A stretch of DNA of 59,335 nt from an uncultured bacterium (GTDB lineage: Bacteria > Cyanobacteriota > Vampirovibrionia > Gastranaerophilales > Gastranaerophilaceae), in contig CABQIM010000002.1 of NCBI GenBank assembly GCA_902464375.1, forward strand, positions 1 through 59,335, in the 5' to 3' direction. This document shows positions 20,111 to 28,927 of the stretch, in pieces. The translations under genes were made by a program, and so were the position numbers. The notes beneath the pieces were generated by a model. That model saw only the letters and a list, made by a program, of their open reading frames with translations. It had not been told where the DNA came from and made no database searches. The number at the start of each line of letters is the position of its first letter. The first letter of the stretch is position 1.

Positions 20111-21619
20111 TTAAAGATTTTCTTTTTGTTCATTTTCAATTTTGCTTTTTTTAATCCACTTTTTATTATTTTTAGAGTTGCGCTCTTCGTGTTCATCACA
20201 TCCGAGCACCTCGTTCAAATGATTAATCAAAGCTTCTGAGTGGTAGCACATCGCATGTTCCGTCTTGTGGTGAATGTCTACGATATGATAGTGCATTGCC
20301 ATCTCAATTTGGATTAAAGCTATATTATAATCATAAATTCTATCAACATATCCACTGACGGCAGATATGTAATCCTTTCTTGCGCCTTGCAGCGCTACAT
20401 AAGTTAATTCACCACTTTTATACTTGGCTTCTACAAGTTTTAAATTCTTTAGCGCTTGTTCAGCTTCCATCTGTGCTGTCGGTATCTGGTTTTCCGCTTT
20501 GTCAAAGTTATTGAATGCACGTTTAACTTCATAATACAAATCTTTTTTAAACAAAACTATCTCATTATCCGCAAGTTTAACTTGTGCATCAGCACCTTTT
20601 ATAGAATGTTTAAGTTCCATCAAATTGACATTGGAATTCAAATTTACACCTACTTGGAAACTGTTATTATCTGTTAATGTAGTACTATTAAATCCGTATC
20701 CTGCATTTGCGCTAAGTGTTGGAAAATAAGTCTTTTTTATATATTTTAAAGACTCTTTCATCGCATCCCGAGTTGAAGTCAATACCATCAAATCAGGGCT
20801 GTTTACATATGCAAGCTCAGGTGCATCTTCTCTTGAGAAAGTAAAATGATACTTGGAATACGCTTTTGGTTTGGAATTATCGTCTTTATAGTCATTATTA
20901 AAATTAAAAGTCGCAGTATTATTAATATCAAAATTTGGTTGAGAATCCAGATACATTGCATTATTCAAATCAATTCTTGCATTATATACGTTATTTTTTG
21001 CCTCAATCAACTTAACTTCTGCTTCGCTTAAATTCAGTTGTGCAGTAGTCAAATCAGCTCCACTTTTTGAATTTTTTACAATATCTTTATTTATATCAAG
21101 ATTGTTTTGCGCAACTTGCAGCATTGATTTAGCTTTTAAGAGATTATAATACTTAACTTTTACATCAAACAGAGTTGAGCACAAACTATCCATAAACTCA
21201 TATTCAGCACCAAGTTTATAGAATTCTTCCATTTTAATATAAGCAGTAGTCCTGCCAAAATCCCAAACCATTTTGTTAACTGATACACCAACATTTGGAA
21301 GTTCTCTATAGTATCGGTTGTAATAGATATTGTCGGAATTGTTCTCATTATGAAATCCTACACCGGCACTGATTACAGGAAAATATGCAGACCTTGCAAC
21401 TCCAAGATTACTCTTTGCAATATCAAGTTCATATTTACGTCGCTTGACTTTAGGGCTATTTTTAAAAGCGGTCGCAACACAATCAATCATATTAACAGAG
21501 CTTCCGTTTTTAATCTCAATCGGGTGGAACAATTCCTCATCGTCTTCATGGGCAAAAACAGGTAAAATATACCAGCCTGACAATATTAGAATTGCAAATG
21601 TCAAAACGCACTTTTTCAT
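20111..21619 (-). CDS. TolC-like outer-membrane efflux protein
   Basis: 502 residues. A signal peptide (about 1-23, ending LPVFA) is followed by two outer-membrane-efflux repeats of long helices, with alignment-typical segments such as DIAKSNLGVARSAYFPVISAG and LVEAKYKSGELTYVALQGARKDY. TolC proteins trimerise into an outer-membrane channel used by RND, MFS or type I exporters. No periplasmic adaptor or pump is adjacent. The C-terminus carries an unusual His/Glu/Lys-rich tail of about 45 residues. The -10 TATAAT ends 6 bases before the ATG, so the mRNA may be leaderless. Confidence 0.9.
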   Translation of the reverse strand: MKKCVLTFAILILSGWYILPVFAHEDDEELFHPIEIKNGSSVNMIDCVATAFKNSPKVKRRKYELDIAKSNLGVARSAYFPVISAGVGFHNENNSDNIYYNRYYRELPNVGVSVNKMVWDFGRTTAYIKMEEFYKLGAEYEFMDSLCSTLFDVKVKYYNLLKAKSMLQVAQNNLDINKDIVKNSKSGADLTTAQLNLSEAEVKLIEAKNNVYNARIDLNNAMYLDSQPNFDINNTATFNFNNDYKDDNSKPKAYSKYHFTFSREDAPELAYVNSPDLMVLTSTRDAMKESLKYIKKTYFPTLSANAGYGFNSTTLTDNNSFQVGVNLNSNVNLMELKHSIKGADAQVKLADNEIVLFKKDLYYEVKRAFNNFDKAENQIPTAQMEAEQALKNLKLVEAKYKSGELTYVALQGARKDYISAVSGYVDRIYDYNIALIQIEMAMHYHIVDIHHKTEHAMCYHSEALINHLNEVLGCDEHEERNSKNNKKWIKKSKIENEQKENL

Positions 21620-21625
21620 AAACCA

Positions 21626-21631
21626 ATTATA
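21626..21631 (-). promoter_or_regulatory. Extended -10 of the tolC-like gene (leaderless candidate)
   Basis: On the minus strand TGGTATAAT is followed by 6 bases (tggttt) and the ATG at 21619. No Shine-Dalgarno sequence is present. Confidence 0.55.
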
Positions 21632-21679
21632 CCACAGGTTCTTTTGTGTAGACGATAAGAGAAATCAGATTTGTTTATC

Positions 21680-22672
21680 TTAATTGTCCATTATCAAATC
21701 CACAATCTCATTTGCGGAAATATCTAAACAATCTAATGTTTCACAAGTTGTTTGACGTCTTTCCCACAAACAAGGCTGCAGCGGACATTTACAATTTTTT
21801 GCCTTTATAGGAATAACAAGTCCGTTATCCGGAATCAATTTTTTATCATCAGTAGAACCAAAAATTACAAATGTTTTTACACCAAGTGCAACAGCAACAT
21901 GCAATGGTGCAGAATCTGAACATAAAAACATTTCCGCTCCGGAAATCATCTCGGCAAGTTCCTTAAGATTTCTAGTCTTGCCATACATATTTGTATATTT
22001 TTCGCAAGGAACATTTTTTTCTATTGTTTCAATAACTTCTTTATCATCAGGTCCACCGACAAGAATGACTTTTTTACCATTATCTGCAAGTTTTTCTACA
22101 ACTTCAGCCCACTTTTCCGCCGGAATGGTTTTTATCATCCCTTTGCTTACACTCATCAAACTTACCCCAGGATGAATCAATACTGTATTCGATTCGACAG
22201 GCTTTCTCTCAATATTAATTTCTGGAAGTTCTGTATTATACTTTGTAATTCCTCTAACCAAGTCATGATACATCTTTGCAGCATATTGTTTTTTGTTCAA
22301 TGCAACTGCTTGAGTCAATAATTTTTCACTCAATTTTCCGGAATTATATCCCACACGAGTTTTTATAAAAGTTGCAAACAAAAACATTGAAATAAATTTA
22401 TTTGAGCCGGAAGAAATTACGATATCAAACTTTTTACTCCATATTTGGCGCAAAAGGTTAAATAATTCTATATATTTATTTGTTCCTTTTATATCCGCGA
22501 ACAAAACATCATCAATAATATTTGTCAAACTCAAGACGCCTTTACTTCTAGGCTCTAGCGCCAAAGTGATTTCAGAATCCGGAAATTCTTTTTTCATAGA
22601 GATGATTGTTGGCAAAAATAAAATTTCATCTCCTAAACCGCCAAAATTAATAAATAAAATCTTCTTTTTCAT
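21680..22672 (-). CDS. Family 9 glycosyltransferase (heptosyltransferase-like)
   Basis: 330 residues. The N-terminal FGGLGDEILFLPTI matches the GT9 acceptor-side motif, and the C-terminal CSDSAPLHVAVALGVKTFVIFGST is the characteristic nucleotide-sugar-binding signature. GT9 enzymes add heptose or similar sugars in lipopolysaccharide core synthesis at the inner face of the cytoplasmic membrane. A cysteine-rich segment (NCKCPLQPCLWERRQTTC) near the end is typical of the family. It is divergent from the LCP gene. Exact donor and acceptor cannot be told. Confidence 0.9.
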   Translation of the reverse strand: MKKKILFINFGGLGDEILFLPTIISMKKEFPDSEITLALEPRSKGVLSLTNIIDDVLFADIKGTNKYIELFNLLRQIWSKKFDIVISSGSNKFISMFLFATFIKTRVGYNSGKLSEKLLTQAVALNKKQYAAKMYHDLVRGITKYNTELPEINIERKPVESNTVLIHPGVSLMSVSKGMIKTIPAEKWAEVVEKLADNGKKVILVGGPDDKEVIETIEKNVPCEKYTNMYGKTRNLKELAEMISGAEMFLCSDSAPLHVAVALGVKTFVIFGSTDDKKLIPDNGLVIPIKAKNCKCPLQPCLWERRQTTCETLDCLDISANEIVDLIMDN

Positions 22673-22710
22673 ACACCATTATTACTTTAAAAATATTCGA
22701 TTTTCAATAA

Positions 22711-22739
22711 TTGATTTTAACACATGCTTAAAATATAAT
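22711..22739 (+). promoter_or_regulatory. Promoter of the LCP-family gene
   Basis: TTGATT (22711-22716) and TATAAT (22734-22739) are 17 bases apart. The ATG is at 22763, with a weak GAGAGTG ribosome-binding site before it. Confidence 0.75.
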
Positions 22740-22762
22740 TTTTATAAAGAGAGTGAAAACAA

Positions 22763-24079
22763 ATGAAAATAGTTAATAATAATGATAACCAAGAAGAATA
22801 TAAAGCTTTTTTAAAAAACATACGCGAAGAGAAAAAAGAAACATCAAATTTTTCTAAACTGCTTTTTACAATAGTTCTTGCTGTTCTATGTGCAGTAATC
22901 GTATGCGTTACAGTTGTAGAGAACAGCTATCTTTTAGACAAAATCAGTGGCGAACAAGCTGATGATGCCGGCGGATTTTTCAAATTCTATAAAAAAGAAC
23001 GCAAAAACTTTGAAACACCATTCTCACCAAGAAGACAAAATATCCTACTTCTCGGTGTTGATTCAAATGGTGATAGTGCTGACATTTGGACAGGAACACG
23101 TTCCGATACAATTATGGTCGTAAATATCGACCCTAAAACTCATTCCGTTAACGCAATAACAATTCCACGTGACAGCAAAGTTTATCTTCCTGATAATAAA
23201 GGTGTGCAAAAGATTAACGCAGCGCACGCTTTAGGCGGAATTAATCTAGTTAAAAAGACACTAAAAGAAACATTCGGTATAAAAATCGACAAATATATTA
23301 TTGTTCACGATGAAGCAGTAGAAAAGGTTGTTGACGCATTGGGCGGTATTCCTATTTATGTAGAAAAACCAATGCACTACCACGATTATGCCGGACATTT
23401 ACATATTGACTTAAACAAAGGAAACACTGTTCTTAACGGCAATCAAGCTGTCGGATATCTAAGATACAGAAAAGATGGACTTGGTGATATCGGTAGAACT
23501 CAGCGTCAACAATGGTTTATGAGAAGCTTGTTTGAAAAACTTCACTCTCCACAAATTATTACAAAAATTCCGGAAGTATTGAATATTTGTAATACGTATA
23601 TCAAAACAGATATGAGTTTCTATGAGCTTTCTCAATACGCAGCTTTTGCAAGAAGTATTGACGAAAACAAAATAGAGATTGCAACTCTTCCGGGGGCGCC
23701 AAATCAAAAAGGATACATTAGTTATTGGATTCTTGACCCGCAAAAAACTCAGGAAGTCATTAACAGAATGATATATCGTGACAAACCTGTTCTTGACGGC
23801 ACAAAATTTAAAGGTGGAATTATGTATTCACCTAGAAAAGAAACGGAAGCGCAAGCTTTGAAAGAGCAACTTAATGAACTTGGGTTTGAAGTAAATATGC
23901 TCAAGATTACACATCTTTCTCACACAAGATTTGTTGCAAACAAAAACGAAGTTACTGTTGATTTCTTAAATTGGTTGCAAAAGAAAATGCCGGAACTTAA
24001 CGGCATGCAGTTTATTTATGACCCAACAGAAACATTCTCTGTCGGAAGTGATTTCACAATTATTCTGACAGAAGGCTAA
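22763..24079 (+). CDS. LytR-CpsA-Psr (LCP) family phosphotransferase
   Basis: 438 residues. A cytoplasmic N-terminus is followed by one transmembrane helix (about 35-55) and an extracytoplasmic LCP domain (about 92-255) with LLLGVDSNG, GTRSDTIMVVNIDP, ITIPRDSKVYL and QKINAAHALGG; the conserved arginines and aspartates bind the pyrophosphate of polyprenyl-linked glycans. A C-terminal LytR_C-like domain follows (about 350-438). LCP enzymes transfer glycopolymers from lipid carrier to peptidoglycan or protein. A composite repeat starts at the base after the stop codon. Confidence 0.92.
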   Translation: MKIVNNNDNQEEYKAFLKNIREEKKETSNFSKLLFTIVLAVLCAVIVCVTVVENSYLLDKISGEQADDAGGFFKFYKKERKNFETPFSPRRQNILLLGVDSNGDSADIWTGTRSDTIMVVNIDPKTHSVNAITIPRDSKVYLPDNKGVQKINAAHALGGINLVKKTLKETFGIKIDKYIIVHDEAVEKVVDALGGIPIYVEKPMHYHDYAGHLHIDLNKGNTVLNGNQAVGYLRYRKDGLGDIGRTQRQQWFMRSLFEKLHSPQIITKIPEVLNICNTYIKTDMSFYELSQYAAFARSIDENKIEIATLPGAPNQKGYISYWILDPQKTQEVINRMIYRDKPVLDGTKFKGGIMYSPRKETEAQALKEQLNELGFEVNMLKITHLSHTRFVANKNEVTVDFLNWLQKKMPELNGMQFIYDPTETFSVGSDFTIILTEG

Positions 24080-24274
24080 GTGCTACGCACGTGTACTACG
24101 TACGTAGACATTGGGTCGGCTGCTAGATAAAAATTACAAGATTGTTAAATAACTACCAGTTCCGCCTCGAAGTGTGACTACAAGTTTAGCACATTCCCTC
24201 CCTTTATAGGGGGAGGGTAGAATTTCCAAATGAGAGCTGTGCTCGAATTTGAGAAATTCGGATGGGGGCTTATT
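24080..24274 (+). repeat. Composite intergenic repeat abutting the LCP stop codon
   Basis: It starts with gtgctacgcacgt, immediately continued by gtactacgtacgtagac, then gggtcggctgct, ccagttccgcctc, the GC-rich hairpin and the tail ending ggatgggggctt. Its tail is nearly identical to the copy at 49589, including cgaatttgagaaattcgg. The first base of the repeat follows the TAA directly. Confidence 0.85.
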
Positions 24275-24319
24275 CTATATAGCGAGTAAACCCTTCAGAA
24301 AATAAACGAAAGGACAAAT

Positions 24320-24928
24320 ATGCAACTATTAGACTTAATTAAATCTCGCAAAAGTGTTAGAACTTATTTAGAAAAAGAAATTTCTGATGAAGATTTGAGA
24401 AAAATATTAGAAGCCGGACATTTAGCTCCAAGCTGGATGAATGTTCAATCTTGGAAATTTATCTTGGTTAAGTCGCAAGAAAACAAAGATTTGCTTTCAA
24501 AACTTTCAATCGGACAGTCACATGTTAAAAACGCTAAGGCACTTATTGTTTGTATTGCAGATGAAAACGCTTGGGAAGAAGCTAAAATTACTCATATAAA
24601 AAATCCGGCTCTTAATCCTGCCTTACAAGGAGAAAACGGTTTATTAGTAAGAACTATGGAACAAGTAATTTATCCGATTGCTTATATGATGTTAGAGACT
24701 GAAAGTTTAGGAATAAGCTCTTGCATAATTGGCGCCCTTGGTAATGAAATTACACAAATTGAACCTGATACATACAAAGAAGTTAGAGAAAAATTAGGCT
24801 TAAAAGAAGGTCAAATTTTATCTTCCATCATAACTTTAGGCTATGAAGCAACACCAGCTGAACCTAACAAGAAACGTAAAGATTTTGACGATGTTGTTTT
24901 CTTAGAAAAAATCGGACAGAAGTTTTAA
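24320..24928 (+). CDS. Nitroreductase-family flavoprotein
   Basis: 202 residues. The opening LIKSRKSVRTYLEKEISDEDL and GHLAPSWMNVQSWKF are the FMN-binding signatures of the nitroreductase/NADH-oxidase family; the C-terminal SIITLGY segment closes the flavin site. These dimeric enzymes use NAD(P)H to reduce nitro compounds, quinones or enones; the physiological substrate cannot be told. AAAGGAC serves as ribosome-binding site. It stands alone between a repeat and the phosphohexomutase gene. Confidence 0.9.
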   Translation: MQLLDLIKSRKSVRTYLEKEISDEDLRKILEAGHLAPSWMNVQSWKFILVKSQENKDLLSKLSIGQSHVKNAKALIVCIADENAWEEAKITHIKNPALNPALQGENGLLVRTMEQVIYPIAYMMLETESLGISSCIIGALGNEITQIEPDTYKEVREKLGLKEGQILSSIITLGYEATPAEPNKKRKDFDDVVFLEKIGQKF

Positions 24929-24993
24929 ACAAAACATATCTTTCACCTTTATGCTATAATATCTCTACAAAAAACAAAAAGGAGAGATTTAAT

Positions 24994-27255
24994 ATGTATA
25001 AACTAAAACCAAGTTGTGAATTGGAAGGTGAATTGTTCAAAAATGTTTTTGACAAAACTCCTGATTATATAAAAAATTTAGATTTGATGAACTTTGATAA
25101 CGAAAACGGATTTACTTTTACTCTAAAAAAAGAGCACTTATATCCGCATTCAGAATCAAATCCGGAAGGATTAAACCTAAAAGATTGGTTTGCAAATTAT
25201 TCTAAAGAAGCAAAAGTTTCTACAGCCGGAATCAGAGGACCACAAAATATTTTGTTTCCGCAAGATACAAGATTTCCTATCAATCTTGTAGGCATCGTGC
25301 TTGCAACTTTAGCAAAAGCACTTGTTGCAAATGAAAAATATGCAGACAAGCAAATCATTAAGCTTGTAGGAAGCGAAGTCCGCTACAATTCTGCATTGTA
25401 CCTTGATGCAATCGCAAGAATTCAGGCAGCACAGGGAATTAAAACTCTGACACCAAAAGAAAGACGCACTATTCCTATATGGTTAGCTTCATTCTTAGCA
25501 TTCAAACTTGACCTTGTTGGTGGTGAATATATCACATCAAGCCACGGTATTTCTGTAAAAACTGCAACAAAAGACTTGAATTCACAAGGCAGTCAATATC
25601 TACCGGAAGAATCTTTGGAATTTGTTAACAAAATTCAAGAAATTTTTGATAAAGTTGAAAAAGATGGCTCTTATGAAATTAAAATTGCACCTAAAAACGA
25701 TGCTCTTATTGATGATAGCATTATGGCAAAACTTAATGACGGTGTTGATTTATACGTTGATTACTTAAAATCCGGTGTTGCACAAAATCTTGATGGCATC
25801 AAAAAGATGAAATCTAAATTGTTTATCGAAAGTGTTGGCGGATGTGCATACAGAACTCTTAGCAGAGTGTTAGAAAAACTTGGTATTCAAGACAAATTTG
25901 TTTGGAACAATACAGAAGAAGATCCGTTTTTCCACTCAATCGGTAAATACGATACTGACCCTAAAGGAAACAAAGTTTTCTACGATTATTCAGTAGATGC
26001 AACTGTACTTGCAAAACGTCCAAATGGTGAAAGATTTTTCCCTGTAATAGAATCTTTGCATTATGACAAAGTTTTGTCAAATTATCCTCTTGGTACAATC
26101 GTTTTGATTACAGACCCAGACCACGACAGATTGACAGTTTGCCAAATCGAAGCAGCCGGAAACACTCCTGCTCTTGATGATTACGGCATTTCTTACATTA
26201 AGCTTGATGATGAAAGAGTATTGACCGTATACAGCGCAAACCAAGCATTCTTAATGCTTATGAACTACAGAGTTAAACAACTCAAAGCACATAACAAGTT
26301 CAAAAATCACCCTAGATTTATGATTAAGACAACGGCTTCTGCTCTATCTTGGGATGAATGGGCAAAATCACACGGCATTAAAGTGGTTAACGTTCCTGTT
26401 GGATTCAAAGAAATTGCTAATATTATGAAGAAAGTTGAATTGCAAATCAAAAACAATCCGGATAAAGAGGTTGTTGTTGATGATGTATTCGGTAACTCAA
26501 TTAATTTGGGCATTCAGCCTAGATTAATCTTCGGTGGCGAAGAATCAGGCGGTATGATTATGGGTTCTGAAGATTTAATTGAATCGCTTACGGGTAGAAA
26601 AGCTATCGCAATGCGTGAAAAGAGTGCTACTGAAGCAATAATTGTTGCAGCATCTTTAGCAGCAAAATTGGAAGAAGATAATAAAACTCTTTCTGAATAC
26701 TTAATTGAAATCTTTGACGAAAACAATATCATCGCTAAATTTGACGTAAGAGAAGATATTTCTTATTACAACGAATCAGAACCTGATATTGAAAAACTAA
26801 AGCAAGCAAAGGTTGAAGGTGAAAAACAAAGAACTAAGAACGATTTATTTTACTTGTCACTTGCTATTGCAATCAGAGAAGGTAAAGCTGATTTAGAAGC
26901 TGTTAAAAAAGTTCTAAATGGTGCTTTTGCAGAACTGAATTTTGACAACCTAAAATCAGTTAAGTTTGTAGGTGATGGAACTTATTTACAATTTACAGAT
27001 AAATATGTAGAAATTCGTCCTTCAGGAACAGACGCCAAAACAAAAGCTTATGCAGGCGGTGAAAACTTGGAAATGATTGAAAAATTCTCAAGAGTTTTAG
27101 GCAACTACTCCGGTGACAGAACTGAATTACATAAAGAACTTATTTCTGACGAATTCTATGAAAATTCTAAAGAAGTAGCTTTAACTCATTATTTAGAATT
27201 CGTAGAAAAAGATGCAAATAATGAGAAATTTGAAATTCCTGAATATAATTTCTAG
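24994..27255 (+). CDS. Atypical phosphohexomutase-superfamily protein
   Basis: 753 residues, much longer than the ~450-580 of ordinary phosphogluco- or phosphomannomutases. Landmarks of the alpha-D-phosphohexomutase fold are in order: STAGIRGP near 76-83, TSSHGISVKT at 181-190 in place of the phosphoserine loop TASHNP, DPDHDR near 374-379 in place of the metal loop DPDADR, GGEESGG near 514-520 for sugar binding, and RPSGTDAKTKAY near 676-687 for phosphate binding. The Asn-Pro after SSH is missing and a His replaces an Ala in the metal loop, so activity and substrate may be unusual. Ribosome-binding site AAGGAGAG. Confidence 0.85.
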   Translation: MYKLKPSCELEGELFKNVFDKTPDYIKNLDLMNFDNENGFTFTLKKEHLYPHSESNPEGLNLKDWFANYSKEAKVSTAGIRGPQNILFPQDTRFPINLVGIVLATLAKALVANEKYADKQIIKLVGSEVRYNSALYLDAIARIQAAQGIKTLTPKERRTIPIWLASFLAFKLDLVGGEYITSSHGISVKTATKDLNSQGSQYLPEESLEFVNKIQEIFDKVEKDGSYEIKIAPKNDALIDDSIMAKLNDGVDLYVDYLKSGVAQNLDGIKKMKSKLFIESVGGCAYRTLSRVLEKLGIQDKFVWNNTEEDPFFHSIGKYDTDPKGNKVFYDYSVDATVLAKRPNGERFFPVIESLHYDKVLSNYPLGTIVLITDPDHDRLTVCQIEAAGNTPALDDYGISYIKLDDERVLTVYSANQAFLMLMNYRVKQLKAHNKFKNHPRFMIKTTASALSWDEWAKSHGIKVVNVPVGFKEIANIMKKVELQIKNNPDKEVVVDDVFGNSINLGIQPRLIFGGEESGGMIMGSEDLIESLTGRKAIAMREKSATEAIIVAASLAAKLEEDNKTLSEYLIEIFDENNIIAKFDVREDISYYNESEPDIEKLKQAKVEGEKQRTKNDLFYLSLAIAIREGKADLEAVKKVLNGAFAELNFDNLKSVKFVGDGTYLQFTDKYVEIRPSGTDAKTKAYAGGENLEMIEKFSRVLGNYSGDRTELHKELISDEFYENSKEVALTHYLEFVEKDANNEKFEIPEYNF

Positions 27256-27277
27256 GAATTAAAAATAAAGTCATTTA

Positions 27278-27317
27278 AAAAGATGCAGATTAACTAATCT
27301 GCATCTTTTTTTATTTT
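27278..27317 (+). terminator. Rho-independent terminator after the phosphohexomutase gene
   Basis: Arms aagatgcagatt and aatctgcatctt around AACT, followed by a long T-run. It may also serve the converging 65-residue gene. Confidence 0.92.
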
Positions 27318-27332
27318 TTTTACTTATTTTTC

Positions 27333-27530
27333 CTAACCTTTTTTAACAACCGTTGCAATTAATTCGCCATAACTGTTAACACATCCGTTTGTTTCCTTAA
27401 TTTCGTAAGTAGCTTCGCTATCCGCTGCTTTTTCTTTTTCTGCAAATGCTTCTGCGCTTTCCAAATCTTTAAATTCTGCAGCCATTTCAGCCTCAAAATA
27501 AGATGGTTTGTCGATATAAACCTGATACAT
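27333..27530 (-). CDS. Small conserved-looking protein, unknown function
   Basis: 65 residues, acidic and alanine-rich, without a signal peptide or known domain (it opens MYQVYIDKPSYFEAEMAAEF). A strong ribosome-binding site AGGAGG lies 6 bases before the ATG, which supports it as a real gene. It is divergent from rubrerythrin and converges on the phosphohexomutase terminator. Confidence 0.7.
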   Translation of the reverse strand: MYQVYIDKPSYFEAEMAAEFKDLESAEAFAEKEKAADSEATYEIKETNGCVNSYGELIATVVKKG

Positions 27531-27633
27531 ATTTACCTCCTAATTTAATTAAATTTTACTTTATACCCTCACTTTAGAGCTAATAAGTTTGTTAGTCAAG
27601 AAAAATATTATACAAAAATTAGCCTATTTTTTG

Positions 27634-27674
27634 TTGTAATTACAATTGAAGTGGATATCTCAACATGTTATAAT
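27634..27674 (+). promoter_or_regulatory. Rubrerythrin promoter with palindromic operator
   Basis: -35 TTGAAG (27646-27651) and -10 TATAAT (27669-27674) have a 17-base spacer. A perfect 12-base palindrome TTGTAATTACAA (27634-27645) directly abuts the -35. Its AT-rich dyad form would suit a Fur/PerR-type repressor; that assignment is inference. Confidence 0.65.
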
Positions 27675-27726
27675 CAATTTTGTAAAGAGAAGAAACATTA
27701 AAAACAATGTTAGAAAGGAATAAATT

Positions 27727-28272
27727 ATGGCAAAATATGTATGTTCAATTTGTGGTTATACTGCAGAAGGCGAAGCACCTGAAAAATGTCCGGTTTGCGG
27801 AGCTGCAAAAGAAGCTTTTGTATTAATGGCTGATGATAATAAAAATTACGCTGATGAACACAGAATCGGTGTTGCAAAAGACGTAGACCCAGAAATTCTT
27901 GAAGGTTTGAGAGCAAACTTTATGGGAGAATGCACAGAAGTTGGTATGTACCTTGCAATGGCAAGACAAGCTGATAGAGAAGGCTATCCGGAAGTTGCAG
28001 AAGCGTTTAAAAGATACGCTTTCGAAGAAGCTGATCACGCTTCTAGATTTGCAGAACTTCTTGGTGAAGTTGTTACTTCTTCTACAAAGAAAAATCTTGA
28101 ATTGCGTGCAGAAGCTGAATTTGGCGCTTGTGACGGCAAAATGAAGATTGCTAAACGTGCTAAAGAATTAGGTCTTGATGCTGTTCATGATACAGTTCAC
28201 GAAATGGCTAAGGACGAAGCTCGTCACGGTCGTGGATTTGATGGCTTATTAGCTAGATATTTCGGTAAATAA
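27727..28272 (+). CDS. Rubrerythrin with N-terminal rubredoxin domain
   Basis: 181 residues. The rubredoxin iron site comes first (C6, C9, C21, C24 in CSICGY and CPVCGA), followed by a ferritin-like diiron domain with ECTEVGMYLAM, FEEADHASRF and KDEARHGRGF. This domain order is the reverse of classical rubrerythrin and marks the H2O2-reducing reverse rubrerythrins of anaerobes. It protects the cell from peroxide using NAD(P)H-derived electrons. Good promoter and AGAAAGGA ribosome-binding site. The window also holds a ferritin at 37671, consistent with an anaerobe managing iron and oxygen. Confidence 0.93.
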   Translation: MAKYVCSICGYTAEGEAPEKCPVCGAAKEAFVLMADDNKNYADEHRIGVAKDVDPEILEGLRANFMGECTEVGMYLAMARQADREGYPEVAEAFKRYAFEEADHASRFAELLGEVVTSSTKKNLELRAEAEFGACDGKMKIAKRAKELGLDAVHDTVHEMAKDEARHGRGFDGLLARYFGK

Positions 28273-28293
28273 TAGGATAGTGTATTTTTTATA

Positions 28294-28328
28294 ATAAGGT
28301 CGGGCAATTTTCAATTGCCCGACCTTCA
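28294..28328. terminator. Strong hairpin between rubrerythrin and csoR
   Basis: Perfect 14-bp arms aaggtcgggcaatt and aattgcccgacctt around a 3-base loop. There is no T-run on the plus strand, but AT-rich sequence follows on the minus side. It separates two converging genes. Confidence 0.75.
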
Positions 28329-28331
28329 ATA

Positions 28332-28604
28332 TTATTTCAACAATTTATCAAGAATTTTCACAAGTTCTTCAATTTTCTTATCCTGCTCAACTTCGTTTTC
28401 ACTCTTGAACGATTCTTTTATACAGTGTTCAAAATGTCCTTTTAAAATCTCGAAATTGACTTTTTTTAAAATTGACTGACTGGCAAGAAGCTGGGTGCTA
28501 ATATCAATACAATAGCGGTCTTCCTCTATCATTTTGATTAAGCCGTCAATTTGACCTTGTGCCGTTCTTAAAAGTCTTGTCACCTTTGTTTTATCAGCAT
28601 GCAT
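28332..28604 (-). CDS. csoR: CsoR-family copper-sensing repressor
   Basis: 90 residues, the usual size of this all-helical, DNA-binding tetramer. The ligand triad of Cu(I)-type CsoR is in place: C32, H57 and C61, with the canonical 25- and 4-residue spacings (YCIDIS and GHFEHCIKE). RTAQGQIDGLIKMI is the typical N-terminal helix. It is the second gene after a cysteine-rich secreted protein, 5 bases apart, with AAGGA as ribosome-binding site. Copper would release it from the operator upstream of the pair. Ni or formaldehyde sensors of the family differ in this triad. Confidence 0.92.
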   Translation of the reverse strand: MHADKTKVTRLLRTAQGQIDGLIKMIEEDRYCIDISTQLLASQSILKKVNFEILKGHFEHCIKESFKSENEVEQDKKIEELVKILDKLLK

Positions 28605-28609
28605 AATAA

Positions 28610-28903
28610 TTATTCCTTACATCCGCATTTTGGTTTTCTTGAGAAACATGATTTCTGCGCTTTTTTACAACCGCAATTTTGGGAACAATCACATTTTTGT
28701 TCACATTTGCAAGGTTCACCTTTTTGGCAGCCACAATCACAATCTGTTTCACAAACCTTATTCTCTTGACATCCGCACTCACAATTTTGAGAACATTCGC
28801 ATTTTGGTTTGCAGTTACATCCACAATCACATTGTGCAAAAGCTTCTGTAGACAAAAACATAAAAGCACCTAATAGCATTAATCCTGTCAATAATTTTTT
28901 CAT
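28610..28903 (-). CDS. Secreted metallothionein-like cysteine-rich protein
   Basis: 97 residues. A clear signal peptide (KKLLTGLMLLGAFMFLSTEA, cleavage probably after AFA) leaves about 73 residues, of which 22 are cysteine, in repeated C-x-C and C-x3-C units (CDCGCNC, CECSQNCECGC, CDCSQNCGC) with Lys and Glu between. There is no aromatic cluster or known fold. The co-transcribed copper-sensing csoR suggests it binds Cu(I) in the periplasm or at the surface. An exported metallothionein is unusual, as classical ones are cytoplasmic. AAGGAGA ribosome-binding site. Confidence 0.85.
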   Translation of the reverse strand: MKKLLTGLMLLGAFMFLSTEAFAQCDCGCNCKPKCECSQNCECGCQENKVCETDCDCGCQKGEPCKCEQKCDCSQNCGCKKAQKSCFSRKPKCGCKE

Positions 28904-28927
28904 ATAATTCTCCTTATTTTAGATTTC

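Noticed and set aside
28594..28869. 91-residue frame overlapping the cysteine-rich gene
   Set aside because: It is another frame of the same repeats. The chosen frame has a signal peptide and a ribosome-binding site.
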